16,579 bases of DNA from Methanobrevibacter sp. Its GTDB lineage: Archaea > Methanobacteriota > Methanobacteria > Methanobacteriales > Methanobacteriaceae. Where the stretch lies: the NCBI GenBank assembly GCA_017652345.1, contig JAGCBE010000372.1:1-16579 (forward strand), written 5' to 3'. Shown here piece after piece: positions 4,690-11,319 of the stretch (the stretch's first letter is position 1; the number at the start of each line of letters is the position of its first letter). The position numbers and the translations under genes are program-made. The notes under the pieces were generated by a model. The model saw only the letters and a program-made list of their open reading frames with translations, did no database searches and was not told where the DNA came from.

Positions 4690-7239
4690 TTAAATTCCAT
4701 ATCTGCCTAAATTGTACTCCATAGGCAGAAGCGCACCGAAATTTCTTTGATTCAATGGCGTTGTATATCCACTATAGCTACGATCTCTTACAAGCTTCCC
4801 CGTTTGTTCTGCCGGGATAATATGCGGTTTGAACATATCAGATAATAAAGCTTTTACACTGTTTATGTTTTCGTCTGTATATTGTACCCCTTCCCACTTT
4901 TCAAGAAAGTCTTTTAAATATACACCGGCTTTAAAACCACTTATAGTATATCCTATGTGCAATTCTTCCGGGTTTTTACCTCTGCAAACGTCAATATGTT
5001 TTAATGTTTCTGTGGTCATAAATTCAAGGGGATTTCCGCTTGTTTCACAGTCTACAGCACCAAAATTAAAAACGTTTCTTGCGTAAGCTTGTGTTGTGTG
5101 CCCGTAGCACCAATTTTTAAATAGATCATCTTGTATGTTATTTGCCTTTATGCTGTCAGTCGCAAAATAAAAGATTTTTCCCCCGTTGTTGATACAATAC
5201 CAAATCATGCAAGCTAATTCAAATCTAGTCCATGCGGCTATATATGCACCCGTACAATAATGTATCTTTGTCTTTGAAATGCTGTCCTCATAATCCTGTT
5301 GACCATTTGCAATAATGCTATACCAATCATGTATATTTATTTCCATTTCGTCATGAATGGGACTTTGGTATTCCTGTCCGAAAATACCATTGAAAACCCC
5401 CTTGATGCGTAATAATTCACCGTCAAGAAAATCAATATAATTATCCGGGGTTATAGCGTTTTTTGTATAATCCTCTGCCGTACTGTTTTGAATGTTATTA
5501 TATAATTCTTCATAAGGTAATTTTTTAGCCTGCTTTGTAAAACCCTTGTATAATTCCTTGTTTGCACCGTAGTATTCAAATTTTCTTAATATGTATTCAT
5601 CACAATTAACTAAAGGATAAACATATCCTTCCAGTATTTCAATGTTATCATAATCATAAAAAGTCAAGTGATATATTAAGTCTATACCATAAACCCACTT
5701 TATATATTGTTCTGACTTCCTACATTTTCCATATTGATTAACCCCGTTATAATTATACGCTTGACGTTGTAGTTTTTCACTACGTGCAGTCCCTAAAGCC
5801 GCTTTACCTGCCCCCAGAGAATTAATAATATTTCCGTTTATATTCTTTTCCCGTAGGTTTGTAAATCTGATCAGTAATAAATAATCATGGTATCCGGTAA
5901 AGTCATTGTATAAAAACTTCGGATTTTGTATCATTATTTCTGATATACCTTTTAATTCACGTATTACATCATTGTATTTTTCTGTGGGGACTGCTTCTAT
6001 TTTATCCCCCTGGGGGAAAAGCTTGTTAAAAGCTTGTGACGGGTGCGCACTTTTAATATCAAAACTATGCACCCCACTTTGCCATTTGTCACATTCCAGA
6101 GGATTAACACCAATTAAACCGCCCCCGGAAGCGTTAAAGAATTTTTGAAATAAATCCTCATTAGGCATATTGAACATATAAGAAATACCGTTGTGTTTCT
6201 TTTCAAGTGTGTTATATCTCTCTTGTCTTTGCGGCTGTGGTATGTTTACATTATAGTTTAGCTTGCACGTGTTTCTGCTGTGCTGTGTTGCAGACATAGG
6301 TAATTGCGTAATATCTTTGTATATTTCTTGCTGTTGCTGTATTTCAAGAATTGCTTTCAATGCTATTTCATTATCTCTTTGATTGTATGCCCTATCGAGA
6401 TCATTTATTAGTTCCGGATTTGTTCTTGTTAAGTCATAATCGTATTCTAGTTTTGGTAGTTTGTATGCTTCACCCAGATTTCTTATTGATTTTCCTGTCA
6501 TTAATAAAGAATCTCGAATAAGGAATTTACAAGTTGCTATATAGTTTTTATTGTTCTTAGGGTCTAATATACCCGTCATTGCTTCGATGCTTTTTATGTC
6601 GTGTGTACCATTTGCAATGATCGTTAATTGCTTGTTTTCTTCAATGTCTGTTATCAGTTTAAGAAGGTTTGTATTATATCTAATATAACTATATTCATAA
6701 TCTAAGTTATGCGCTGTGAATAGTATATCTGCCCCTGCCTTGAACATTCTATAAAGCTTTTTGAATACCTTGTTATCATCTTCCGGAGTATAGCAAAACA
6801 CACTGTTTATTTTCTTTTTCTTGCAGTCATAAATATAGAAATTGGATAAGTATTTATGCGTTAATGGAATAAGAATAATTTTACTGTCGTGTTCTTCATT
6901 GAAAGCATCAATTATTTTCTGTGCTTCCTTCACGTTGTCCCTGTCAATATATCTTATTTCTTCCTGTCCTAACTGCTTGCATATATACTCTTTTAATTTC
7001 TCTGTACCTTTTCCCCTGCCTATATGCTTTAATTGCGGAAGCAATTCACGGTCTAGAAGATCAATAGCCAATGTTTCATAATAATCATCATCTATTTCTT
7101 TTCCGTCAATATCTTCTGCCACATCATATATGACCGAGTTTTCTATATCATAGCAAACTATATATTGTTCACCCATACGGGGAAAGCCTTTTGCGCTGTA
7201 GTATCTTTTCAACCCTCTTGCATAATTCTTGATATACAT
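4690..7239 (-). CDS. Protein-primed family B DNA polymerase
   Basis: Replicative polymerase that would start at the terminal protein on each ITR. ATG at 7239 (849 aa) has AAGGAG 11 nt upstream; the GTG at 7251 is too close to it. Exonuclease-like motifs: YDIEN (D31/E33), HNLDYEY (N178, E182), YNQRD (Y285, D289). Polymerase motifs: A DIKSAHPS (D394), B KGVFNGIFG (K613), C YFATDS (D695), and a later FKAGVY (KxY-like). Much longer than phi29 polymerase (about 570 aa), with about 100 extra residues between Exo I and Exo II and a long segment between motifs A and B, where the TPR1/TPR2 insertions that mark protein-primed enzymes lie. Odd points: His at the motif A Tyr, Gly and Phe at the motif B Ser and Tyr, and Ala at the first Asp of motif C. 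It follows the candidate terminal protein. Confidence 0.95.
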   Translation of the reverse strand: MYIKNYARGLKRYYSAKGFPRMGEQYIVCYDIENSVIYDVAEDIDGKEIDDDYYETLAIDLLDRELLPQLKHIGRGKGTEKLKEYICKQLGQEEIRYIDRDNVKEAQKIIDAFNEEHDSKIILIPLTHKYLSNFYIYDCKKKKINSVFCYTPEDDNKVFKKLYRMFKAGADILFTAHNLDYEYSYIRYNTNLLKLITDIEENKQLTIIANGTHDIKSIEAMTGILDPKNNKNYIATCKFLIRDSLLMTGKSIRNLGEAYKLPKLEYDYDLTRTNPELINDLDRAYNQRDNEIALKAILEIQQQQEIYKDITQLPMSATQHSRNTCKLNYNVNIPQPQRQERYNTLEKKHNGISYMFNMPNEDLFQKFFNASGGGLIGVNPLECDKWQSGVHSFDIKSAHPSQAFNKLFPQGDKIEAVPTEKYNDVIRELKGISEIMIQNPKFLYNDFTGYHDYLLLIRFTNLREKNINGNIINSLGAGKAALGTARSEKLQRQAYNYNGVNQYGKCRKSEQYIKWVYGIDLIYHLTFYDYDNIEILEGYVYPLVNCDEYILRKFEYYGANKELYKGFTKQAKKLPYEELYNNIQNSTAEDYTKNAITPDNYIDFLDGELLRIKGVFNGIFGQEYQSPIHDEMEINIHDWYSIIANGQQDYEDSISKTKIHYCTGAYIAAWTRFELACMIWYCINNGGKIFYFATDSIKANNIQDDLFKNWCYGHTTQAYARNVFNFGAVDCETSGNPLEFMTTETLKHIDVCRGKNPEELHIGYTISGFKAGVYLKDFLEKWEGVQYTDENINSVKALLSDMFKPHIIPAEQTGKLVRDRSYSGYTTPLNQRNFGALLPMEYNLGRYGI

Positions 7240-7259
7240 TGTTTCTCTCACTCCTTATA

Positions 7260-7796
7260 TTATTTTCCGTTTCTTCTGTTTATGAATTTTTCAACTGCGC
7301 TTTCAATATCTTCACTTTCTGCATCGTCGTAAGTACCTTTAGCATGCTCTAAGTTATAGCGGCTTTCAGCATTTTGAAGATTAGAAGAATTTAAAATATC
7401 TTCCAGTTTGCTTATAGTCCTTTTCACCTTGTTTAGTTCCAGTCTGTTAGCCTTTTTATTTTTCTTTTCATCTTCATATATTTCTTGCAGTCTTGTAATT
7501 GTTTCTTTGATCTTTTTAATTATGGCGTGTGCTTCATTATATAAAGCCGGTAAAATTTCCCCTTCATAGCTGTAGTCATAATATTCATCTAACATGTTAT
7601 TCACATTAGTTTCCGGGATAACGCTTGTATGTGCTAATTCCGCTTTTGCCCAGGGCGGAAGATATTTTAAAGCCTTTTTAAAATCATAAGAAGCATTATT
7701 GATAAAATCTAGTGTTTGATTTGCTTTGCCGTTTGCTTTGCTTTTGATGTTCTGTATTCTTTGCCGTTTATATTCTTCTGCTGAAAGTTTACCCAT
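7260..7796 (-). CDS. Candidate terminal protein (genome-linked primer)
   Basis: 178 aa, ATG at 7796 with AAGGGGGT upstream, and 20 nt upstream of the polymerase: the position of the terminal protein in phi29-type genomes (gene 3 then 2). It is highly charged: a Lys/Arg-rich N-terminus (EEYKRQRIQNIKSKANGK), a long predicted coiled coil (about residues 85-135, with KKIKETITRLQEIYEDEKK) and an acidic C-terminus. This fits the DNA-binding N-domain, rod and priming-domain layout of phi29 gp3, though it is shorter (phi29: 266 aa). No sequence motif proves the assignment, and the priming Ser/Thr/Tyr cannot be picked. Alternative: a DNA-binding accessory protein. Confidence 0.7.
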   Translation of the reverse strand: MGKLSAEEYKRQRIQNIKSKANGKANQTLDFINNASYDFKKALKYLPPWAKAELAHTSVIPETNVNNMLDEYYDYSYEGEILPALYNEAHAIIKKIKETITRLQEIYEDEKKNKKANRLELNKVKRTISKLEDILNSSNLQNAESRYNLEHAKGTYDDAESEDIESAVEKFINRRNGK

Positions 7797-7812
7797 AATA
7801 AAACCCCCTTAG

Positions 7813-7828
7813 TGTTTCACGTGAAACA
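7813..7828. other. parS-type ParB/Spo0J binding site 2
   Basis: TGTTTCACGTGAAACA, identical to the consensus chromosomal parS and a perfect 16-bp palindrome. It lies in the gap between the SSB stop and the terminal protein start, 17 nt upstream of that ATG, next to its ribosome binding site. Confidence 0.93.
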
Positions 7829-7845
7829 TTTTATAATATATGATT

Positions 7846-7875
7846 ATGGGACAGAGTTTTTTACCCCTGCCCCAT
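7846..7875 (-). promoter_or_regulatory. Hairpin between SSB and terminal protein genes
   Basis: On the minus strand ATGGGGCAG pairs with CTGTCCCAT (8 Watson-Crick pairs and one G-U that forms only in minus-strand RNA), with a 12-nt loop. No T-run follows, so it is more likely an mRNA stability, processing or translation element than a terminator. It lies 11 nt after the SSB stop. Confidence 0.6.
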
Positions 7876-7886
7876 TTTCAAATTAT

Positions 7887-8225
7887 TTAGAATGGTGTAT
7901 CAATGTCAATTGTCTTGCTGACTTTTGCCGCTGTAAATATTGTCTTGCTGACTTTCTTTGTCTTATCGAAGAAACTTGATATAAAGCCTGTACACTGTAC
8001 CGTATCACCTTTGTTATAATCTTCAATTGTATCTGTTTCCATTAGATCAACAGGAACATTCACGGTCAGTAAGTCGTAATAGTCCCCACGAGCAGATTTA
8101 ATTGTTAAATAGTCTGCGCTTTTACCTTCAAAAATGTCTGTGATTTCACCCACAATGCAAAATGCGCTTGCCGGGATACCGTCTTTTCTTTCCTTGTTTT
8201 CGCTTGCTTTTCTACTTCTTGCCAT
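7887..8225 (-). CDS. Single-stranded DNA-binding protein (OB fold) with SSB-Ct-like tip
   Basis: 112 aa, first gene of the replication operon, ATG at 8225 with AGAGGT upstream; protects displaced strands during replication, as phi29 p5 does. After a basic leader (ARSRKASENKERK), residues 20-105 read as OB-fold strands (FCIVGEITDIFEG, DYLTIKSARGDYYDLLTV, then KGDTVQCTGFISSFF). The last six residues are DIDTPF, close to the acidic D/E-x-PF tip of bacterial SSB proteins that recruits host repair and replication enzymes. The codons for KVSKTI occur twice, 30 nt apart, just before this tip, as though a duplication lengthened the tail. The fold is by eye; the tip supports the assignment. Confidence 0.82.
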   Translation of the reverse strand: MARSRKASENKERKDGIPASAFCIVGEITDIFEGKSADYLTIKSARGDYYDLLTVNVPVDLMETDTIEDYNKGDTVQCTGFISSFFDKTKKVSKTIFTAAKVSKTIDIDTPF

Positions 8226-8279
8226 AATTAAAACCTCTTTTCAAAAATATTTTTCGGCGTATGTCTTTGCCGTAATTAA

Positions 8280-8308
8280 AGAATATCATATCATTCGTAG
8301 AAAGTCAA
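8280..8308 (-). promoter_or_regulatory. SigA-type promoter of the replication operon
   Basis: Minus strand: -35 TTGACT (8303-8308), 17-nt spacer, TG extended element, -10 TATTCT (8280-8285). Predicted start near 8273, about 48 nt before the SSB ATG. The spacer contains the ATTCGTAGAA dyad shared with the 4615-4643 promoter, and an 11-bp direct repeat (GTTACAAATTG/T) lies upstream at 8319-8340. Confidence 0.82.
8293..8302. promoter_or_regulatory. Candidate operator ATTCGTAGAA
   Basis: Third copy of the ATTCGTAGAA element, in the spacer of the SSB-operon promoter, as in the 4615-4643 promoter. Binding here would block RNA polymerase, so a shared early-gene regulator is likely. Confidence 0.6.
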
Positions 8309-8318
8309 CAGTTTTTTA

Positions 8319-8340
8319 AATTTGTAACCAATTTGTAACT
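8319..8340. repeat. 11-bp tandem repeat upstream of the replication promoter
   Basis: On the minus strand GTTACAAATTG is followed directly by GTTACAAATTT. The pair lies between parS site 3 and the -35 box, 11 bp from the latter. One helical turn of spacing suggests a dimer or cooperative binding site on one face of the DNA (inference). Confidence 0.6.
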
Positions 8341-8357
8341 TGTTTCACGTGAAACAA
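8340..8357. other. parS-type ParB/Spo0J binding site 3
   Basis: The consensus parS TGTTTCACGTGAAACA (8341-8356) extended by one pair to a perfect 18-bp palindrome. It lies in the non-coding hub 32 bp upstream of the SSB-operon -35 box, and its first bases overlap the T-run of the terminator at 8356-8390. Sites 2 and 3 are 528 bp apart and flank the SSB gene. Confidence 0.93.
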
Positions 8358-8390
8358 AAATTTTCCCGGATACTATTGCACCCGGGAAAG
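8356..8390 (-). terminator. Intrinsic terminator of the late operon and of the 8432 transcript
   Basis: Minus strand: TTTCCCGG pairs with CCGGGAAA (8 bp, 12-nt loop), followed by ATTTTTG. It lies 74 nt after the tail-knob stop, so it would end late transcripts before the replication operon. It also lies some 40 nt after the start predicted for the promoter at 8439-8467, making a short RNA. The T-run borders parS site 3. Confidence 0.85.
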
Positions 8391-8432
8391 CATCAAAAAG
8401 TGAGAGAAAAACAAGTGAATAAAAGAAAGGAC
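8356..8432 (-). ncRNA. Predicted ~75-nt RNA between a perfect promoter and a terminator
   Basis: The strongest promoter in the window (8439-8467) starts transcription near 8432 and meets the terminator hairpin at 8390-8356, which should release an RNA of roughly 75 nt. Its 5' half is a pyrimidine-rich single strand (TTTCTTTTATTC, TTTTTCTCTCAC) and its 3' half the hairpin. Only a 6-codon ATG frame without a ribosome binding site is present. Either a small regulatory or structural RNA, or an attenuated leader of the SSB operon. A packaging RNA like phi29 pRNA is conceivable, but there is no sequence evidence for it. Confidence 0.45.
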
Positions 8433-8438
8433 AATTGT

Positions 8439-8467
8439 ATTATATCATATTAGTTTGATTTTGTCAA
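8439..8467 (-). promoter_or_regulatory. Perfect consensus SigA promoter, overlapping the tail-knob stop
   Basis: Minus strand: -35 TTGACA (8462-8467), exactly 17 nt, TG extended element, -10 TATAAT (8439-8444). Both hexamers are full consensus. The -35 overlaps the stop codon of the tail-knob gene, and GTTTGA/TCAAAC (8453-8469) can form a small dyad over it. Likely the strongest promoter in the genome. Confidence 0.9.
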
Positions 8468-10107
8468 ACAATCGAATTACTATTATCATACACTCCATAC
8501 GTTGCACCGCTTGACATATGCCATACGGTTATCCCGTCATTGAATAGCTTATCAATCATTTCTTTCTGATCTTCCGCTATTGCGCCATAAACGTTTGAAC
8601 CTATTGTTTTACAGTAATTATAATGTGCTCGGCTGTTTATCTGTGGGGTTTTTGCTATAGATACATTATAGCCGAACATATCAAAATACTTATCAATCAA
8701 TTCTGCATATTCACCCTTTACGCACATGTCAAGTGCTTGAATACCGCCCTTTGTCATGTATAGCATTGCATTTCCTGTCAATGTTCCTTTCATTTCATTT
8801 GGTCTCCGTTGCATATCTTTAAGACTTGCTAACCACGCCATTGCATTTTCAGTATTGGAAAGTACATCAAAAGCACTTGCATTTGCTTGTGAAAAGTTTT
8901 GAGCAGATAAAGCACCTAATCCGCTTTTTACTATGCTTCCGGCTTTTTCATATAATGTCATATCCACAACATTTTTATTCTGTGAATACCATGCATTATA
9001 AGTGTCTATGCTGTATGCAATGGGTGAAAATTGAGAAAATGAAACACATTTATCAATACAGTTAGTAACACCATTATAATTAACTGGTGTAAGTGTCAAT
9101 GTGGGGGAAAGTGTAGCACTATACGACACTAAAAAATTATTGTTAGCAGTTATTTTTTCATATTCAATTATTGTATTGCTACCATTAGAAGCAACTATTG
9201 AAATGTAGTTAAATGGATATGTATATAATTTGTTATTGTGCGGTGTATATCCGTCCAAATCTGTAAAATTACTGTATATACTTCTGTTAAACTGAGCGCC
9301 GCCATTATCACTTAAAATATACACTTTGTTTGTACCTATTTCTGAAGCTACTTCGGACGGTATATTAACTTCTTCCGCTGTTGTATATGAACGTAAAAGA
9401 GGAATAATACCAATTATTGACGATGATTTATTTATGTCCGTTATGTATTCAATAAATGCACCTAAATCGTCAATACTTTCGGGTGCTATGATATAACTAC
9501 AATTTGCATTTCCGCCTATAAAACTGTCATAATCTCCTTTAGCGGTGAATGTGTGTTCAGTCATAAAAATTGCCGCATAATAATTACTATCAAATACACC
9601 TTTACTACGGGCTGAAAGTCCTGTACATAAGTCATATAAAACAGAATTACACACTATATTGTCACTGGGTATATCTTCCGGCAAAGTGTGTAAACCTCTT
9701 GTGTCATTCGAAACGTGTTCACGTTCGACAAAACAATCATTAAAATTAATGCTTCCGATATTATTTACAAAAGCGTCTATGCGAATATGCAAGCGGCTTG
9801 TAGCCGGTGCAACATATTCTATCTGATCTATAAAGCAATATCTGTAAAAGTTTCCGGCTTGTGGATTAATAAAACGACAATAATTAACTCCGTAGCTATC
9901 TAAAGTATCTGCATCGATACCCACAGTTATAACACCATGTTCTCTTGTGTATGTTGCATTTGATATTGTATGTGTTATAGTTGCAATAGTGCTACTGCTT
10001 GAAAAATAGGTATCACGTGCAGAAGCACTTGTAAAATCTATTGTTTTGTGCCCTGTCCTTTCTAGCTTACAATTATATAGTGTTATTCCGCTTATAGCTA
10101 AAGGCAT
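8464..10107 (-). CDS. Tail knob / distal tail protein, phi29 gp9-type
   Basis: 547 aa against 599 for phi29 gp9, which forms the hollow tail knob through which DNA enters the cell. Visible family signs: the N-terminal block with VEREHVSNDTRGLHTLPED (about 127-145), a Gly/Ala/Ser-rich, mildly hydrophobic segment AGSIVKSGLGALSAQ (from residue 389) at the place of the phi29 membrane-active loop, and the C-terminal block FGYNVSIAKTPQINSRAHYN (about 478-497), comparable to gp9. ATG at 10107 with AAAGGGGGTTTTATT upstream, itself preceded by a GC-rich hairpin. Last gene of the late operon; its stop overlaps the -35 of the next promoter. Confidence 0.88.
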   Translation of the reverse strand: MPLAISGITLYNCKLERTGHKTIDFTSASARDTYFSSSSTIATITHTISNATYTREHGVITVGIDADTLDSYGVNYCRFINPQAGNFYRYCFIDQIEYVAPATSRLHIRIDAFVNNIGSINFNDCFVEREHVSNDTRGLHTLPEDIPSDNIVCNSVLYDLCTGLSARSKGVFDSNYYAAIFMTEHTFTAKGDYDSFIGGNANCSYIIAPESIDDLGAFIEYITDINKSSSIIGIIPLLRSYTTAEEVNIPSEVASEIGTNKVYILSDNGGAQFNRSIYSNFTDLDGYTPHNNKLYTYPFNYISIVASNGSNTIIEYEKITANNNFLVSYSATLSPTLTLTPVNYNGVTNCIDKCVSFSQFSPIAYSIDTYNAWYSQNKNVVDMTLYEKAGSIVKSGLGALSAQNFSQANASAFDVLSNTENAMAWLASLKDMQRRPNEMKGTLTGNAMLYMTKGGIQALDMCVKGEYAELIDKYFDMFGYNVSIAKTPQINSRAHYNYCKTIGSNVYGAIAEDQKEMIDKLFNDGITVWHMSSGATYGVYDNSNSIV

Positions 10108-10129
10108 AATAAAACCCCCTTTAATTATA

Positions 10130-10149
10130 GGGGCGGCATATACCGCCCC
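10130..10149 (-). promoter_or_regulatory. GC-rich leader hairpin before the tail-knob gene
   Basis: GGGGCGG / CCGCCCC (7 bp, 6-nt loop), lying 11 nt after the dockerin-gene stop and about 22 nt before the tail-knob ATG. It is followed by AATTAAAGGGGGTTT, the same sequence that follows the hairpin at 4062-4081. No T-run follows. Confidence 0.7.
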
Positions 10150-10160
10150 ATTTTATTATA

Positions 10161-11306
10161 TTAGTATTCCCAGATTGGCGGATTGCCTGCAAGATACCAG
10201 TTATAGAATTTATCTGCATCGCTGTTAACATATTGTGTTTTCCCTGTGCTTGCATTTGCATAATATGTCATTATATTACTTGCATCAATAGCGTTTAACT
10301 TTCCGTCTTTATTGGTATCCGGAAAAACTGTTGTGTCAAGTTGCAAACCGTCCGGGTGTTCTGCGTTGTATTCTGCCGCCCATTCTGCCCATGTTAAATC
10401 CGGGTCAGTGCTTGCCGCTGAATAATATTGTAGTATTATAGATGCTGTACGGTTATCAATGGGAATTGATTTGTTTGTAAATATCTTTACACTTGCTTGA
10501 TATGCTTCCTTTTCGTCTGTTGGTGTTACAGTCTTACCGGCATATAAAACAATGTCAGCTTGTGTTATAAATGTATCTGAAATGTCACTATCTGTATAAG
10601 CGTTGCCGCTGATATTGCTACTTCCTAAAGATATACTAATTGTACCGGCTGTTGCTATTGTTATGTTATATGTCAAATACCCGTCAGCATTGAAGGATAT
10701 ACCGTTTATTGTATCACCAATCTGCACACGTTCACGAATAACAAAATTTTCTGAATTGTTATTGATCTTAGTACTAATTCTATAAACACAATCAACGGCA
10801 GTTTCAGCAGGGTTTAAAGCTGTATAAGTAGATGTAATTGAAATATCATTTGATACTGTAGTATCATTAATTACATCAATATATACTGTTGTTCCTTCAC
10901 GCTGTAGAGAAAGAATAGCACTTGTATTTTCCGCTGTTTGTTCCTGTAAAGCAGGAATTGTAGTTGTTAATACTGTTGTTATAGCAGTCTTATTATTGGT
11001 TATAAAAGTCACAGCTTCCGCCGCTGATTCATTATACCATGTTGTCAAAGTGTCAACACTATCTTCTAAACTGTCAACGGCATTTTCAAGACTGTCAATA
11101 TCATCTTCCGCACTTTGTATTCTTCCTTCATGATCTTCCAGTGTTGTCTGTATACCTTCAATTGCTTCCTGTAATGTTTCAATATCACTTTCGGCTTTTG
11201 TTATCCTTGTTTCATGATCTTCGACTTTAGCCGTAACTTTTCCTAACCACTCCATATAAGTATAAGAATCGTTATAAAAAGCCGGTACTGTATTCCAGTT
11301 AATCAT
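10161..11306 (-). CDS. Coiled-coil virion protein with C-terminal dockerin-like domain
   Basis: 381 aa between the lower collar and the tail knob, where phi29-type phages place appendage or tail proteins. Residues 1-20 form an aromatic cap (MINWNTVPAFYNDSYTYMEW). Residues 24-90 are a heptad coiled coil with repeated D/E-H-E-x-RI units, likely trimeric. Residues 135-265 are beta-rich. The C-terminus carries two aligned 28-residue units starting at F276 and D330. The second has a complete calcium loop DTNKDGKLNAID followed by ASNIMTYYANAST; the first, FTNKSIPIDNRT then ASIILQYYSAAST, has lost the Asp ligands. This is the layout of type I/ruminococcal dockerins, which bind cohesins of cellulosome or amylosome scaffolds. 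Probably the receptor-binding appendage (inference). ATG at 11306, AAAGGGGGT upstream. Confidence 0.83.
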   Translation of the reverse strand: MINWNTVPAFYNDSYTYMEWLGKVTAKVEDHETRITKAESDIETLQEAIEGIQTTLEDHEGRIQSAEDDIDSLENAVDSLEDSVDTLTTWYNESAAEAVTFITNNKTAITTVLTTTIPALQEQTAENTSAILSLQREGTTVYIDVINDTTVSNDISITSTYTALNPAETAVDCVYRISTKINNNSENFVIRERVQIGDTINGISFNADGYLTYNITIATAGTISISLGSSNISGNAYTDSDISDTFITQADIVLYAGKTVTPTDEKEAYQASVKIFTNKSIPIDNRTASIILQYYSAASTDPDLTWAEWAAEYNAEHPDGLQLDTTVFPDTNKDGKLNAIDASNIMTYYANASTGKTQYVNSDADKFYNWYLAGNPPIWEY

Positions 11307-11319
11307 TATATAACCCCCT

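Noticed and set aside
6005..6015. CCCCCTGGGGG palindrome in the polymerase gene
   Set aside because: No loop space for a hairpin, and the run encodes FPQGD in frame; no sign of regulatory placement.
6266..6271. CACGTG cores at 6266, 10014 and 13578 as further parS sites
   Set aside because: Only the 6-bp core matches; the flanks lack TGTT and AACA arms, and all three are in coding sequence of polymerase, tail knob and capsid.
8226..8463. phi29-type packaging RNA (pRNA) gene in the non-coding hub
   Set aside because: The predicted transcript is far shorter than phi29 pRNA and shows no interlocking-loop pattern I can identify; kept only as a general small-RNA candidate.
9708..9728. Near-palindrome TCGAAACGTGTTCACG... 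in the tail-knob gene
   Set aside because: It encodes the conserved CFVEREHVS segment of gp9-type proteins, so the sequence is explained by coding; symmetry is imperfect.
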